In this document: positions 45,201-57,310 of the stretch, piece after piece
Position numbering within the stretch: position 1 is the stretch's first letter
Layout: the number at the start of each line of letters is the position of its first letter
NCBI RefSeq assembly: GCF_026213295.1
Contig: NC_079417.1
Coordinates: 2,552,100 to 2,616,099, forward strand
Length of the DNA: 64,000 nucleotides
Reading direction: 5' to 3'
DNA from: Gadus chalcogrammus
Taxonomy: Eukaryota > Chordata > Actinopteri > Gadiformes > Gadidae
Program-made: the position numbers and the translations under genes
The notes under the pieces: generated by a model
What the model saw: only the letters and a program-made list of their open reading frames with translations
The model's database searches: none
Told to the model about the DNA's origin: nothing

Positions 45201-47532
45201 TTATATAACAACATGTATTACTATTCTACTCCAAACAGAATAAATACACTAGTTGAATGTAAAAGATACCCTCCTAAACAGTGACGTGAAGATCCTAGCT
45301 AAAACTCTTGCCCTACGCCTAGAAACCACAAAGACTGATGTGATCTCTGCTGACCAAACCGGTTTCATTTTGGGTCGACACTCATTTACAAATATCAGAC
45401 GGCTTTTGAATATTATTCACTCCCCTGCGTCCAATGAGGTACCTGAGGTGGTCATCTCGCTGGACGCAGAGAAAGCTTTTGACAGGGTTGAGTGGGAATA
45501 TTTATTCACGTGTTTAAAGAAATTTGGGTATGGTCCAAATTTTATCTCATGGATTAAACTTCTTTACAGCTCACCCAAGGCCTCTGTGGTTACAAACGGC
45601 AGGCAATCACAGTACTTCACCCTGTCGAGAGCAACCCGTCAGGGATGTCCAATTAGTCCACTTTTATTTGCCTTGGCCATAGAGCCCTTATCCATTTCAC
45701 TCAAATCATTGCCATCAATAAGTGGAATTTTTAGAGGAAGAGAAGAGCATAGACTAAGCTTATATGCCGATGATTTACTATTATTTGTCTCGGACCCTAT
45801 TCTTAGTGTACCTCATATCCTCCATGCTCTGTTAAGATTTGGTAAATTATCCGGGTATAAACTGAACTTTAGTAAAAGTGAATGCTACCCTGTTAACAAC
45901 TTGGCTCTTCAAATTCAGGAGAATGTTTTACCGTTTAAAATGTCTAGAAACGGCTTTAAATATTTGGGCATTAACATAACTAGAGATATGAAAAACCTCT
46001 ATCGGGAAAATTTTGCTCCTCTACTCGATAAAGTCAAATTAGATCTAAAGAAATGGAGAACACTCCACTTGTCCTTGGCAGGTAAAGTGAATTGCATCAA
46101 GATGAGTGTGCTCCCCAAATTCCTCTACCTGTTTCAATGTATCCCACTTTACCTTCCCAGGTCTTTCTTTAAATGTATTGATAGCGCTTTTATTTCTTTT
46201 ATTTGGAATGGCAAGAACCCTAGGGTACGTTTAGAGCTTCTACAGAGGCCTAAATTACAGGGAGGCCTAGCTCTTCCTAATCTGTTCTACTACTACTGGG
46301 CTGCAAATGTTCAAAAAATAATGTTTTGGCTTCATACTCCAGACACAGACTGGTGCCACCATGAGGCTACATCATGCATCTCAACATCTCTCACGGCTCT
46401 GGTCACTTCCAGTCTCCCCATTTCTATTTCCCAGTTCACAAACAACCCAATTGTCATCAATACTTTGAAGATCTGGTTTCAATTGAGACGGTACTTTGGT
46501 TTCAAACAAATTCTTAGCTTAAGCCCTATATGCAATAACCACCTCTTCCCCCCAGCTAAATTAGACGCTACATTCTCTTTTTGGCGAAGACAAGACATTT
46601 CTAAATTTAAAGATATGTACATAAATTGTGTATTTGCCAGCTTTAACGACTTATCACAAAAATGTGGCCTTCTTCGATCTAGCCTATTTCGATATTTTCA
46701 AGCACGCCACTTCCTTATGAGCCATGACCCCAACTTTCCAATTCTCTTTTCAATGTCTGGCTTAGATTATATGCTAGAATCCCTGTTTAATTCAAAAAGG
46801 CTCATTTCTAGAATACATGATTGTATAGCTTCTCTTAAAACCATAACCATCGCAAAGATAAGGGCGGACTGGGCAGATGAATTGGGGGAAGACATGGAAG
46901 TTGACATGTGGAACTGTGCTTTACAAAGAGTGAATGACAGCACTTCTTGTGCAAAATTAAGTATAATACAATTTAAAGTTCTACACCGGACTCACTTTTC
47001 CACAGCAAGATTAGCTAAAATATATCCCAATTCAGATGCTAGTTGTAACAGATGCCATCACACCCCTGCCAACTTAACCCATATGTTTTGGTCATGCCCT
47101 GCTCTGGTCACTTACTGGTCTATGATCTTTAAAACAATATCTGAGGCGCTCAATACTGATTTCCAACCCAATGCAGCAGTAGCTATATTTGGTATCACAG
47201 ACCGAAGACATTCTATAGTAAGGAAAAGTTATAAAAACATTTTGGCCTTTGTGACTCTGCTTGCACACAGAAGAATATTATTACATTGGAAATCAAAAAA
47301 CCCTCCCAAAGCGTCTTTGTGGATGTGTGACCTGATGCACTTTATACAATTAGAGAAAATTAAATACTCACTTAGGGGGTCAAGGGACAATTTCTACTCC
47401 ACCTGGGATCCGGTTTTGAAATACATAGGGAAACTCAAAACTATACCTGATACCCCCTAGCAATATTTCTTGTACTAGGACCGTATATCAAGTAGCGTAC
47501 AGAATATATATATATATATATGTATATATGTA

Positions 47533-47563
<31 letters not shown>

Positions 47564-50500
47564 TTTTTTTAATCTATTATCTTCTTTTTTTTTTGTTATT
47601 CTAGGTGTGTGTACTACATGTTCAAGTGGGTGGGATGTTGTTTGTATGTGTACGTAAAAAAAATAAATAAAAAAAAACTATGGATATGTCTGTTAAAACG
47701 TATGCTCAGTGTATTCTGTGTTCATATACATTTCCAAATAAAAAAATTATCAAAAAAAAAAAGAATATAAAAGATACAATAATATATAAAACATCTTGCA
47801 GGTGTACTATTAAGGTATAATGAATTTCCGTACACACAGATTACTAGAATATAGAAGTATTATTCATTTAAGAATATATTTTGAAAACGCAATTAAACAT
47901 TTATTCCACATTTTACATCGAATACATTATTAACATTTATACATCTAATGATTAAGTGAATATTATTGTAACTAGTAAAATTCCTTCATTTTGTAATAAG
48001 TTGAAGATTTATGTTAGTTTACTCACAGTTCCTAACATGTTTTGTATATTGATGTGAAGGTTAAATGGCTGTGAGCTGTCAGAGAGATGCTGTGAAGATC
48101 TGGCCTCAGTTCTCAGCTCCAACTCCTCTAGTCTGAGAGAGCTGGACCTGTGTAGCAATGATCTGCAGGATTCAGGAGTGAAGCTACTCTCTGCTGGACT
48201 GGGGAGTCCACACTGTACACTGGAAACTCTCAGGTCAGTCATCAGCCTCTTCTTCAAACAGGTTATTCTAGACTCCAGTAAGTGCTGCTCATGTCCAATG
48301 CATTTCTGTCATGCGCTCAGAAATTTGTTTCATTATTGACTGGGGTTTCCACATTATTGCTATGGGTTTAATTACAACTAGAGGTTGAGTGCGTGCAACA
48401 CGTGAGCGAAAACTCTAGTTATTATAATGATAACTTTTTTCATAATTAAATAACTACTTGACATCCATCTCTTAATATTTAAAGAACCAGATTATTCATA
48501 CAATTTAGTATTTCATGTATGTAAAAAGACTGGTAACAATTCTCATAACATTTAATAACAGTACCTAACATGTTCCTGTTAATTGGTGTAAAGGTTAAAT
48601 GACTGTGAGCTGTCAGAGAGATGCTGTGAAGCTCTGGCCTCAGTTTTCAGCTCCAACTCCTCTAGTCTGAGAGACCTGGACCTGAGTACCAATGATCTGC
48701 AGGATTCAGGAGTGAAGCTGCTCTCTGCTGGACTGGGGAGTCCGCACTGCACACTGGAAACTCTCAGGTCAGTTATCAGCCTCTTCTTCAAACAGGTTAT
48801 TCTAGACTCCAGTAAGTGCTGTTCATGTCCGATGCATTTCTGTTATGCACTCAGAACTTTGTTAAATTATCGACTGGGGTTTCGACATTATTGCTATGGG
48901 TTTAATTTAGAGCTGTCAGTTAAACGCGTTATTAACGGCGTTAACGCAAACCAATTTTAACGGCGGCAATTTTTTTATCGCGCGATTAACGCAAATCTTT
49001 TATTAAAAAAATAATAATAATAAAAAAAAAAAAAATTCTTTGGCTCAAAACAAAGAAGCAGTAGCCTGACTGCTATGTTCAAATGACATTAGTTCAAAGC
49101 AGTCTTAACGACTGCTTAGATTTTGATTGCACAATAGGCTCTTTTTTTGTATCTTCCTGTTTTGATCAGTATATGCCAATGTTGTTATCAATAAAAAATA
49201 ATTTGCACAAGGCAAGCCGATGCACTTCACCATGTCGATAAGAGAATTAAAACGAGAAGAATTAATGGGACAAAGAAATCAAGGGATATTTAGCATAGAA
49301 AACGAATTTGAGATTAATCGCGATTAATGTGAGTTAACTATGACATTAATGCGATTAATCACGATTAAATATTTTAATCGCTTGACAGCTCTAGTTTAAT
49401 TACAACTAGAGGTTGAGCGTGTGCAACGCGTGCGCGAAAACTCTAGTTATTATAATGATGACTTTTTTCATAATTTAACATCTATTTGACATCCATCTCT
49501 TAATATTTAAAGAACCAGCTTATTCATACAATTTACTATTTCATGTATGTAAAAAGACTGGTAACAATTCTCATAACAATTAATCACAGTACCTAACATG
49601 TTCCTGTATATTGGTGTGTAGGTTAAATGGCTGTAATTTGTCAAAGAGAAGCTGTGAAGATCTGGCCTCAGTTCTCAGCTCCAACTCCTCTAGTCTGAGA
49701 GAGATGGACCTAAGTACCAATGATCTGCAGGATTCAGGAGTGAAGCTGCTCTCTGCTGGACTGGGGAGTCCACACTGCACACTGGAAACTCTCAGGTCAG
49801 TTATCAGCCTCTTCTTCAAACAGGTTTTTCTAGACTCCAGTAAGTGCTGCTCATGTCCAATGCATTTCTGTTATGGGCTCAGAAATTTGGTACATTATTG
49901 TACTGGGGTTTCCACATTATTGCTATGGGTTTAATTACAACTAGAGGTTGATCGCGTGCCACGCGTGCGCGAAAACTCTAGTTATTATGATGATAACTTT
50001 CTTCATAATTAAACATGTATTTGACATCCATCTGTTAATATTTAGAGAACCAGCTTATTCATACAATGTAGTATTTCATGTATGTAAAAAGACTGGTAAC
50101 AATTCTCATAACGTTCATTCACAGTAACTAACATGTTCCTGTTTATTGGTGTGTAGGTTAAATGGCTGTAAGCTGTCAGAGAGATGCTGTGAAGCTCTGG
50201 CCTCAGTTCTCAGCTCCAACTCCTCTAGTCTGAGAGAGCTGGACCTGAGTACCAATGATCTGCAGGATTCAGGAGTGAAGCTGCTCTCTGCTGGACTAGG
50301 GAGTCCACACTGTAAACTGGAAATTCTCAGGTCAGTTATCAGCCTCTTCTTCAAACAGGTTATTCTAGACTCCAGTAAGTGCTGCTCATGTCCGATGCAC
50401 TTCTCTTAATCTTTTTTCCTGCTGATAAAACACTCCCTGGTTCTACACAATGTAAGAAACTGTGAAGAAACGGTCTTAGCCTACCAAACACAGCAGACTT

Positions 50501-50743
50501 CTCCTGACTCTAACCGAACAATATCTCATCTGAGTTGTAGCTATTGAGGAAGGAGCAATTGTTTAAGATCCTGTTTCATATCCAAGTGAAGGAAGGTCTG
50601 CTGTCTTGGGATGATGTCATCTCCCCACTTCCTCTTCCTTTTCTCGGACAGGCTGGCAGCTTTGTCTCCATAAAGTATCAATAAAGCTTTTACTTGTCCT
50701 CCATATGGAATGAATACACTTTATAAATGTGGTTATTTTAGAT

Positions 50744-50783
<40 letters not shown>

Positions 50784-53442
50784 GGTTGTCTGGCTGCCTA
50801 GTCACACAGGAAGGCTGTGCTTCTCTGGCCTCAGCTCTGAGCTCCAACCCCTCCCATCTGAGAGAGCTGGAGCTGAGCTACAATCACCCAGGAGACTCAG
50901 GAGGTGCGCTGCTCTCTGCTGGACTGGAGGATCCACGCTGGAGACTGGATACTCTCAGGTATGGAGAGGGCAGCTCACCACTCAGGGACAAAGTCTTCTA
51001 CAGGGATTCAAGCCACTGCTAGATGAAGTGGTTTGAAAAGGCAGCTGTAACTCATGTTGTGTTCAAAGTGATGAGAGAGCAGATGATGATGGTGAATGTT
51101 TCAACATGCTGCTCCCACTTTGTTTCCCCCCCAGTGTGGAGCACGGTGGAGTGTGGAGGCTGAAACCAGTTCCACAGAGGTGTAAGTGTCTCTTAAGTTT
51201 ATGTATACATTTACATATGTATATATACATTTAAATATATATGTATACATACATACATACATACATACATACATACATACATACATACATACATACATAC
51301 ATACATACATACATACATACATACATACATACATACATACATACATACCGAAATCGCGACACTCAAAGCCACGAACATGTCTCGCGGTGTGAGAAGGCCG
51401 AAGCGCGATATGCCCTTTCTAACTCTCCGGTCAAATTGTCAGATTGAAATGTGCTAATAATTGTCTAAATAATAGTCTGCTGACAGCGCCCCCTCCTATC
51501 GATGCCGTAAGTATGCGACGAGATGCCCTCCCTGTGATGACAGCTCTCCGTGGCTACGGAGGATTGGTCTGCTTATAGGTTGGAATGAAGCGGCCACCGA
51601 TTATTGACAGGATGGGTACTTTATTCTACCGGACTCGTTCGCTTCTTCACTAGACACATGCGCTACCGCTCGCTCTCCTCGCTCGTCCACTCACTCGCTG
51701 ACGTCACTCCCACACGCATATGCACACTGCCAATCTCGCGCACCCACATATGCTACTCGTGACACTATGCCTCGTTATTGCGACGTTCATGTTAAGACGT
51801 TCATTTTTTTCCCCATCTATTGAAAGTTAGGCTATTAAACATGTTGCATTCTATACGGCCTGATTATGTCATTATTTAAGCTACATAGCCCAATAAGAAG
51901 CGCTAATAAGGATATTTGACTAAACCAACCAAACAGTTGAGGGTTTTTTATGCCTACCAGCAAAAAGCATCCTCCAACTGCAATCTTTGGTTATTTCTTT
52001 ATTAATTTAGCTATACTTTAATAGTATTCTTTCTGTTCAAATCTCTTCAGTGTTCCAAATTATTTGTTATTAAATGTTACATTAAGTTAATTGGTATACA
52101 GGGGTTGTTTAAATAAAATGCTTTTTAAATTAAAAAGAATCGTGGGATGTATCGAACCGTGGGTCAAAAATCGTGATACAAACCGAATCGTGAGTTTGTG
52201 TATCGTTACAGCCCTAATATATATATACGAATCCTACCCAAGTGACCCAAACGATATGTATATGTATGTGTAGGTAAGCACGTATGCATGAGTAGGCCTA
52301 CATTTCTATGTCTGTATAGCATGTATGAACCAGTTCTATGGTTCATCAGTTAATCTCCAGCCTCAATGTGAGCTCAGCTTGTTCAGTCTGTGGTTTACAC
52401 AGGTGTCCCTTTGAAGGTTGATTGCAATGTGTGTGTATTGGGAAATCCAAAAGTTTAATATCTTGGAAGATATTAAAAATATTGTTTAGATATTTCATCT
52501 GAGTAATAAGCTCATCATGCCAAACACAATATTGAGGGAGTAAATGCACTTTATACATTTGTCCTTGTTTCAATGTTTTGATTGGGACTGCCACTCACAC
52601 ACACATAGGATTTCAAATTAACTTTAACTTTAATTGTCTTAATAGTAAACACAATGTTTACTATTGCTTAGAAAATCGACAGCACATGATTCAACTATAG
52701 CTCCTATCATATGATATTTGTTTTGTCTTTCTCTGGTAATGTTTGAAGAAGAGAGAGCGATCAAAAAAAGAGTCTGAAAGAGAATATAAAGAAGAAGAAT
52801 GCAGGAGAACAGTACTAGTGATGATGATGATGATGACCATGAACAATGGTTGAGCAGCTCACCATGTCTTGTTCTCCCTCAGATGCCTGTGAACTCACAC
52901 TGGACCCAAACACGGCCAACAGATACCTCTCTCTGTCTAAGGACAACAGAAAGGTGACGTGGGTAAGAGTGGACCAGTCGTATCCGGATCACCCAGAGAG
53001 ATTTGACTCCTGGCTCCAGGTGTTGGTTAGAGAGGCTCTGACTGGCCGCTGTTACTGGGAGGTAGAGAGGGAAGGAGTTGTTGATATAGGAGTGACATAC
53101 AGAGGAATCACAAGGAGAGGACGGGGTGGTGACAGCTGGCTTGGACGGAACAACAAGTCCTGGAGTCTTTATTGTGAGGATGAAAGTTACTCTGCCTGGT
53201 ACAACGGTAGTGTAACAGACCTCCCTCCCCCCCCCGCTGGCTCCACCAGAGTAGGAGTGTATCTTGACCGGCCTGCTGGCTCTCTTTCCTTCTACAGAGT
53301 GTCCCCAGGTGGAGGAGGGTCCTCAGACACACTGACACACCTCCACACCTTCTGGTCCTCCTTCACCCAGGAGGACCTCCTCCCTGGGTTAAGGGTATGG
53401 GGGGGTCAGCGGGGTGCCTCAGCGTCTCTGTGTCCGTTGTAA
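41697..53442 (+). CDS. Fish NLRC3-like receptor (FISNA-NACHT-LRR-B30.2), complete
   Basis: Twelve coding exons: 41697-41779, 41892-42008, 42371-42440, 42626-42851, 43223-45071, 48060-48233, 48594-48767, 49622-49795, 50157-50330, 50785-50958, 51135-51181, 52883-53442. They total 3822 nt (1273 residues), all GT-AG, phases consistent, no internal stop. Domain order: acidic N-terminal repeats (about 1-90), helical linker, FISNA (from about 170), NACHT with Walker A GVAGIGKT (about 263-270) and Walker [12 protein letters not shown] (about 334-344), winged-helix/HD2 with [14 protein letters not shown], five LRR exons, and a C-terminal PRY-SPRY ([20 protein letters not shown]). This is the teleost NLR-C class, cytosolic sensors or modulators of innate immunity. 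No CARD or PYD is seen. An acceptor just 5' of the ATG suggests an upstream non-coding exon. Confidence 0.94.
41892..42008 (+). CDS. NLR exon 2
   Basis: [20 protein letters not shown] then [20 protein letters not shown], the family-specific N-terminal repeat. 117 nt, symmetric phase 2-2. Confidence 0.92.
42094..42309. repeat. (TC)n/(CCCT)n pyrimidine tract
   Basis: TC runs flank a (CCTC)n core about 61 bp before NLR exon 3. Confidence 0.97.
42371..42440 (+). CDS. NLR exon 3
   Basis: 70 nt: [20 protein letters not shown] then LIK. Confidence 0.85.
42626..42851 (+). CDS. NLR exon 4
   Basis: 226 nt: helical, charged segment with [19 protein letters not shown] and [19 protein letters not shown], found before FISNA in this family. 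Confidence 0.92.
43223..45071 (+). CDS. NLR exon 5 (FISNA-NACHT)
   Basis: 1849 nt. The acceptor 'catttag' is chosen although the frame stays open 150 bp upstream. FISNA ([20 protein letters not shown]), Walker A, Walker [14 protein letters not shown] and the winged-helix region are intact. The donor 'CT/gtaggt' overlaps an in-frame TAG, so failure to splice would truncate after the NACHT module. Confidence 0.95.
45271..47460 (+). CDS. L1 ORF2 C-terminal part (reverse transcriptase, 5'-truncated)
   Basis: About 729 codons are open without interruption to TAG. The reverse transcriptase core is seen in order: [62 protein letters not shown], then the catalytic LYADDLLL. A cysteine/histidine cluster ([19 protein letters not shown]) follows. 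The endonuclease domain and ORF1 are missing. There is no native start codon; the frame simply begins at the truncation. Uninterrupted frame and clear target duplication point to recent insertion. Confidence 0.93.
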   Translation, partial: LLNSDVKILAKTLALRLETTKTDVISADQTGFILGRHSFTNIRRLLNIIHSPASNEVPEVVISLDAEKAFDRVEWEYLFTCLKKFGYGPNFISWIKLLYSSPKASVVTNGRQSQYFTLSRATRQGCPISPLLFALAIEPLSISLKSLPSISGIFRGREEHRLSLYADDLLLFVSDPILSVPHILHALLRFGKLSGYKLNFSKSECYPVNNLALQIQENVLPFKMSRNGFKYLGINITRDMKNLYRENFAPLLDKVKLDLKKWRTLHLSLAGKVNCIKMSVLPKFLYLFQCIPLYLPRSFFKCIDSAFISFIWNGKNPRVRLELLQRPKLQGGLALPNLFYYYWAANVQKIMFWLHTPDTDWCHHEATSCISTSLTALVTSSLPISISQFTNNPIVINTLKIWFQLRRYFGFKQILSLSPICNNHLFPPAKLDATFSFWRRQDISKFKDMYINCVFASFNDLSQKCGLLRSSLFRYFQARHFLMSHDPNFPILFSMSGLDYMLESLFNSKRLISRIHDCIASLKTITIAKIRADWADELGEDMEVDMWNCALQRVNDSTSCAKLSIIQFKVLHRTHFSTARLAKIYPNSDASCNRCHHTPANLTHMFWSCPALVTYWSMIFKTISEALNTDFQPNAAVAIFGITDRRHSIVRKSYKNILAFVTLLAHRRILLHWKSKNPPKASLWMCDLMHFIQLEKIKYSLRGSRDNFYSTWDPVLKYIGKLKTIPDTP
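47500..47568. repeat. (TA)n tract in the LINE 3' UTR
   Basis: 'tatatata' with 'tgtatatatg' variants and a T run, between the ORF2 stop and the A-rich tail. Confidence 0.9.
48060..48233 (+). CDS. NLR LRR exon 1
   Basis: 174 nt, phase 2-2. [53 protein letters not shown]. Confidence 0.94.
48594..48767 (+). CDS. NLR LRR exon 2
   Basis: 174 nt, phase 2-2. [20 protein letters not shown] and [15 protein letters not shown]. Confidence 0.94.
48908..49393. mobile_element. hAT-type non-autonomous element with perfect 8-bp TSD
   Basis: 486 bp with 11-bp terminal inverted repeats TAGAGCTGTCA. Flanked by GTTTAATT at 48900-48907 and 49394-49401. The paralogous LRR introns at about 48368 and 49929 show the empty site. 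Internal 'ttaacgcgat' words, no transposase. Confidence 0.94.
49622..49795 (+). CDS. NLR LRR exon 3
   Basis: 174 nt, phase 2-2. [35 protein letters not shown]. Confidence 0.94.
50157..50330 (+). CDS. NLR LRR exon 4
   Basis: 174 nt, phase 2-2. [33 protein letters not shown]. Confidence 0.94.
50742..50777. repeat. (GT)n at the acceptor of LRR exon 5
   Basis: A (GT)n run followed by 'atgtgtag', so the acceptor lies only 7 bp past the repeat. Confidence 0.96.
50785..50958 (+). CDS. NLR LRR exon 5 (diverged class)
   Basis: 174 nt, phase 2-2. [40 protein letters not shown], the membrane-proximal-type LRR always found last in this family. Confidence 0.94.
51135..51181 (+). CDS. NLR linker exon
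   Basis: 47 nt: [15 protein letters not shown], the conserved bridge between LRR and B30.2. Confidence 0.9.
51244..51349. repeat. (TACA)n microsatellite
   Basis: About 26 copies of 'cata' in the intron before the B30.2 exon. Confidence 0.98.
51350..52235. mobile_element. Possible DNA element in the last NLR intron
   Basis: The right end 'gtgtatcgttacagccctaa' has the form of a known class of fish hAT ends. The left end was not located; weak call. Confidence 0.35.
52883..53442 (+). CDS. NLR exon 12 (PRY-SPRY/B30.2)
   Basis: 560 nt. [20 protein letters not shown] (PRY) then [37 protein letters not shown] and [17 protein letters not shown] (SPRY). Ends at TAA, directly followed by an A run and (CA)n. 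Confidence 0.95.
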
Positions 53443-53448
53443 AAAAAA

Positions 53449-53535
<87 letters not shown>

Positions 53536-53548
53536 ACACACACACTAA

Positions 53549-53581
<33 letters not shown>
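53441..53581. repeat. Poly-A and (CA)n
   Basis: Abuts and overlaps the NLR stop codon: a 12-A run then about 128 bp of CA. Confidence 0.97.
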
Positions 53582-53582
<1 letters not shown>

Positions 53583-53754
53583 GGGCTCTGAAGTCTCATG
53601 CATTCAGCGTGAGACACACGCACTTCAACCCCTGCACACGCTCACACGCCACACTTCGTATTTCTCACGCAGAGAAATTACCAGGATAGCGCCCACCAAT
53701 TTCTGCCGCTATTTAACAGTGGAACAGGTAGGAATCAAATGGGTTTCCCGTACG

Positions 53755-53860
53755 TAGGGTAACCAAACGTCCTCTTGTGCCCGGACATGCCTTCTTTTTG
53801 AGACACAAAAATGTGTCTGAGCGGAATTTCTAAATCGTCCGGGATTTTATTAAAGCCTCA
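53755..53860. mobile_element. Fragment related to the 58262 element
   Basis: 'gtagggtaaccaaacgtcct' and 'gcccggacatgcc' resemble the left end of the element at 58262-59134. Confidence 0.65.
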
Positions 53861-54856
53861 TACATGTTCACATTGAATATTTACGTTTCTCTGGATCGTT
53901 CACAAACTAGTTAGGCTCTGCCCTCCCCTATTCAGTTCTGTTCACTTTGCATTGGTGGAAGTGAGAAGGGGGAGTGGTTAGGTAGAGCCTTCAGATTGGA
54001 CGGTTTGACTTTAGAGTTACCGTCATGTTTTGTATATTTTTATTTACCATTATTGTTTTATAGGGACAACATTAACACATTTCTCCTACAGGGGATTGTT
54101 GAAGTTCTATCTATTGAGCAGAAAGAAACATTTGGTCATACTTTGCACACTTTACCACAGCATTGGTGTACTGAATGCCACAGATATATTTTAAGCATTG
54201 GACTGAATGCCACATAAATATATAATTATGTTTTTACAACGTTTAAAACGTAATCTCACTCTGAACTCAGTTCAAAACTTTAGAGCCCTGGACAAACATA
54301 CAAACACACATACTCTCTCTCTTCTTTCTCTTTCCCGCTGTCTGTCTCTCTTCGTTTCTCTCTATCTATCTCTTGTTTTCTATCTCCGGCTCCCTCTTGT
54401 TCTCTCTCTCTTTTCTTTCACTCTCTCTCTCTCTGTCTCTCTGTCTCCATCTCTCTTTTCATCCTCGTTCTCACTGTGTGTCTCTGTGTCTCCCTCTCTC
54501 TCTTTTTCTTTCCCTCTCCCTCTCTCTTCTGGAAAGTATGGGATGATAAACCATGAAAAGATTTTTAAGATCTTCCATATTTAGATAAGCACATTCATTA
54601 TTTGAAATATATATAAAATACCTATTGATGCTAAATGTTTGTATATTTTTAGACGTCACCAGGTCTGGTGTTAAGGGCTCTGATATCATAATTTTGGTTA
54701 TAATCCCAACAAGGAACCTGATTTAAAGCAGATGTTATAACTATTTGTAATAACCAAGAGGTTTATGGGATAATGTTGCATGTTGTAAAATACTTTAAGC
54801 TGAGTCTTGATTTTTTGTGTTCTGTTTGGAACCAAACGGCCGCAGAATATGTTCAG

Positions 54857-55657
54857 CAGTGATGGGAATAACGGCGTTATAAATAACAGCGTTACTAACA
54901 GCGTTACTTTTTCAGTAACGAGCAATCTAATGGATTACTCTTCCCATCATTATAGCGGTGTTACCGTTACATCCAAAAAATGTGGCGCGTTACTATAATT
55001 GAAGCAGTTTTTTCATCAGACCCACTAGATCTCGCTCTATCTCTTTACTGGTCTTCCTTGGTTAGAGGGTGGGTACGAGACAATCGCATTAATGATAACG
55101 ATTGTCTGAGGTAGAGTAACATGTCACGGTAAGCCAATCAGAGGTAGAGTTTGGCGGGTGTTGTTTAAACATATTCGAAAGCACGCTCAGTCAGACAGAC
55201 AACGACACAAGTGAGTCAACGTGAAACAGGAATGGCGAGCCCAAATAATCCTAAAACAGCCTTCTTTAAATGGAAGTATAGTATAGACATTACTTTTCCC
55301 TCCAAGAAATTAAAGGAACGAGTGTAATCGTGAAATGCACATTATGCCACGTCGGTGTCAAGTAATTCAAACATTGTTCAAAGTTGCATGCTTCCGTGCA
55401 TTCCATGCTTCCGTGCATTAAACATGAAATTGTATTTTGAGTTCCATTAACAAGGGGTGGGGGTGGACGTGGGGTCCAAATTATTTGACACATTTGATCA
55501 TTTAAAAAAATGTAATTGAAAGTAACGCAATAGTTACCTACCACAGTAACTAGTTACTTTCATAATTTGTAACGGAGTAACTACTTTAGTTACTTTTTGG
55601 GAGAAGTAACTAGTCACTGTAACTTTTTTTTTTTTTTTAATAACTTGCCCAACACTG
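54857..55657. mobile_element. hAT-type element with perfect 8-bp TSD
   Basis: 801 bp, ends CAGTGATGGGAATAACGGCG and the complement of 'cttgcccaacactg'. Flanked by ATGTTCAG at 54849-54856 and 55658-55665. Inside, about 55233-55365, is a degraded BED-finger-like frame (MASPNNPKTAFFKWKYS, later VKCTLCHV), a relic of a transposase N-terminus. Confidence 0.93.
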
Positions 55658-55665
55658 ATGTTCAG

Positions 55666-57060
<1,395 letters not shown>

Positions 57061-57069
57061 CCGGCCCCC

Positions 57070-57310
57070 GGGGTCTGAAGCCCCTCTGCTGTGAGGGAGG
57101 GCCCCCCAGGACTAAAGAGAAGGCCCAGCGTTGAGGAGCCCTCTGCTGTGAGGGAGGGCCCCCCAGGACTAAAGAGAAGGCCCAGCGTTGAGGAGCCCTC
57201 TGCTGTGAGGGAGAGCCCCCCAGGACTAAAGAGAAGGCCCAGCGTTGAGGAGCCCTCTGCTGTGAGGGAGGGCCCCCCAGGACTAAAGAGAAGGCTCAGC
57301 GTTGAGGACC
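57070..57310. repeat. 57-bp minisatellite, 4 copies
   Basis: Unit includes 'ctgctgtgagggagggcccc' and 'ggactaaagagaaggcccag'. 57 is divisible by 3, so a 19-residue repeat stays open on the + strand. Confidence 0.93.

Larger units (their letters stand above)
45270..47762 (+). mobile_element. 5'-truncated L1-type LINE insertion
   Basis: Inserted in NLR intron 5 in sense orientation. The 15-bp target duplication is GAATRTAAAAGATAC (45255-45269 and 47763-47777, one mismatch). The 3' end has 'aataaaaaaattatc' and an A-rich tail. 5' truncation is the usual outcome of target-primed reverse transcription. Confidence 0.94.

Noticed and set aside
48009..50354. Repeated ~79-codon minus-strand frames
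   Set aside because: Antisense shadows of the four 174-nt LRR exons.
52846..52882. ATG upstream of the B30.2 exon as a separate gene start
   Set aside because: The acceptor at 52881-52882 joins in phase with the linker exon, so B30.2 is the last exon of the NLR gene.
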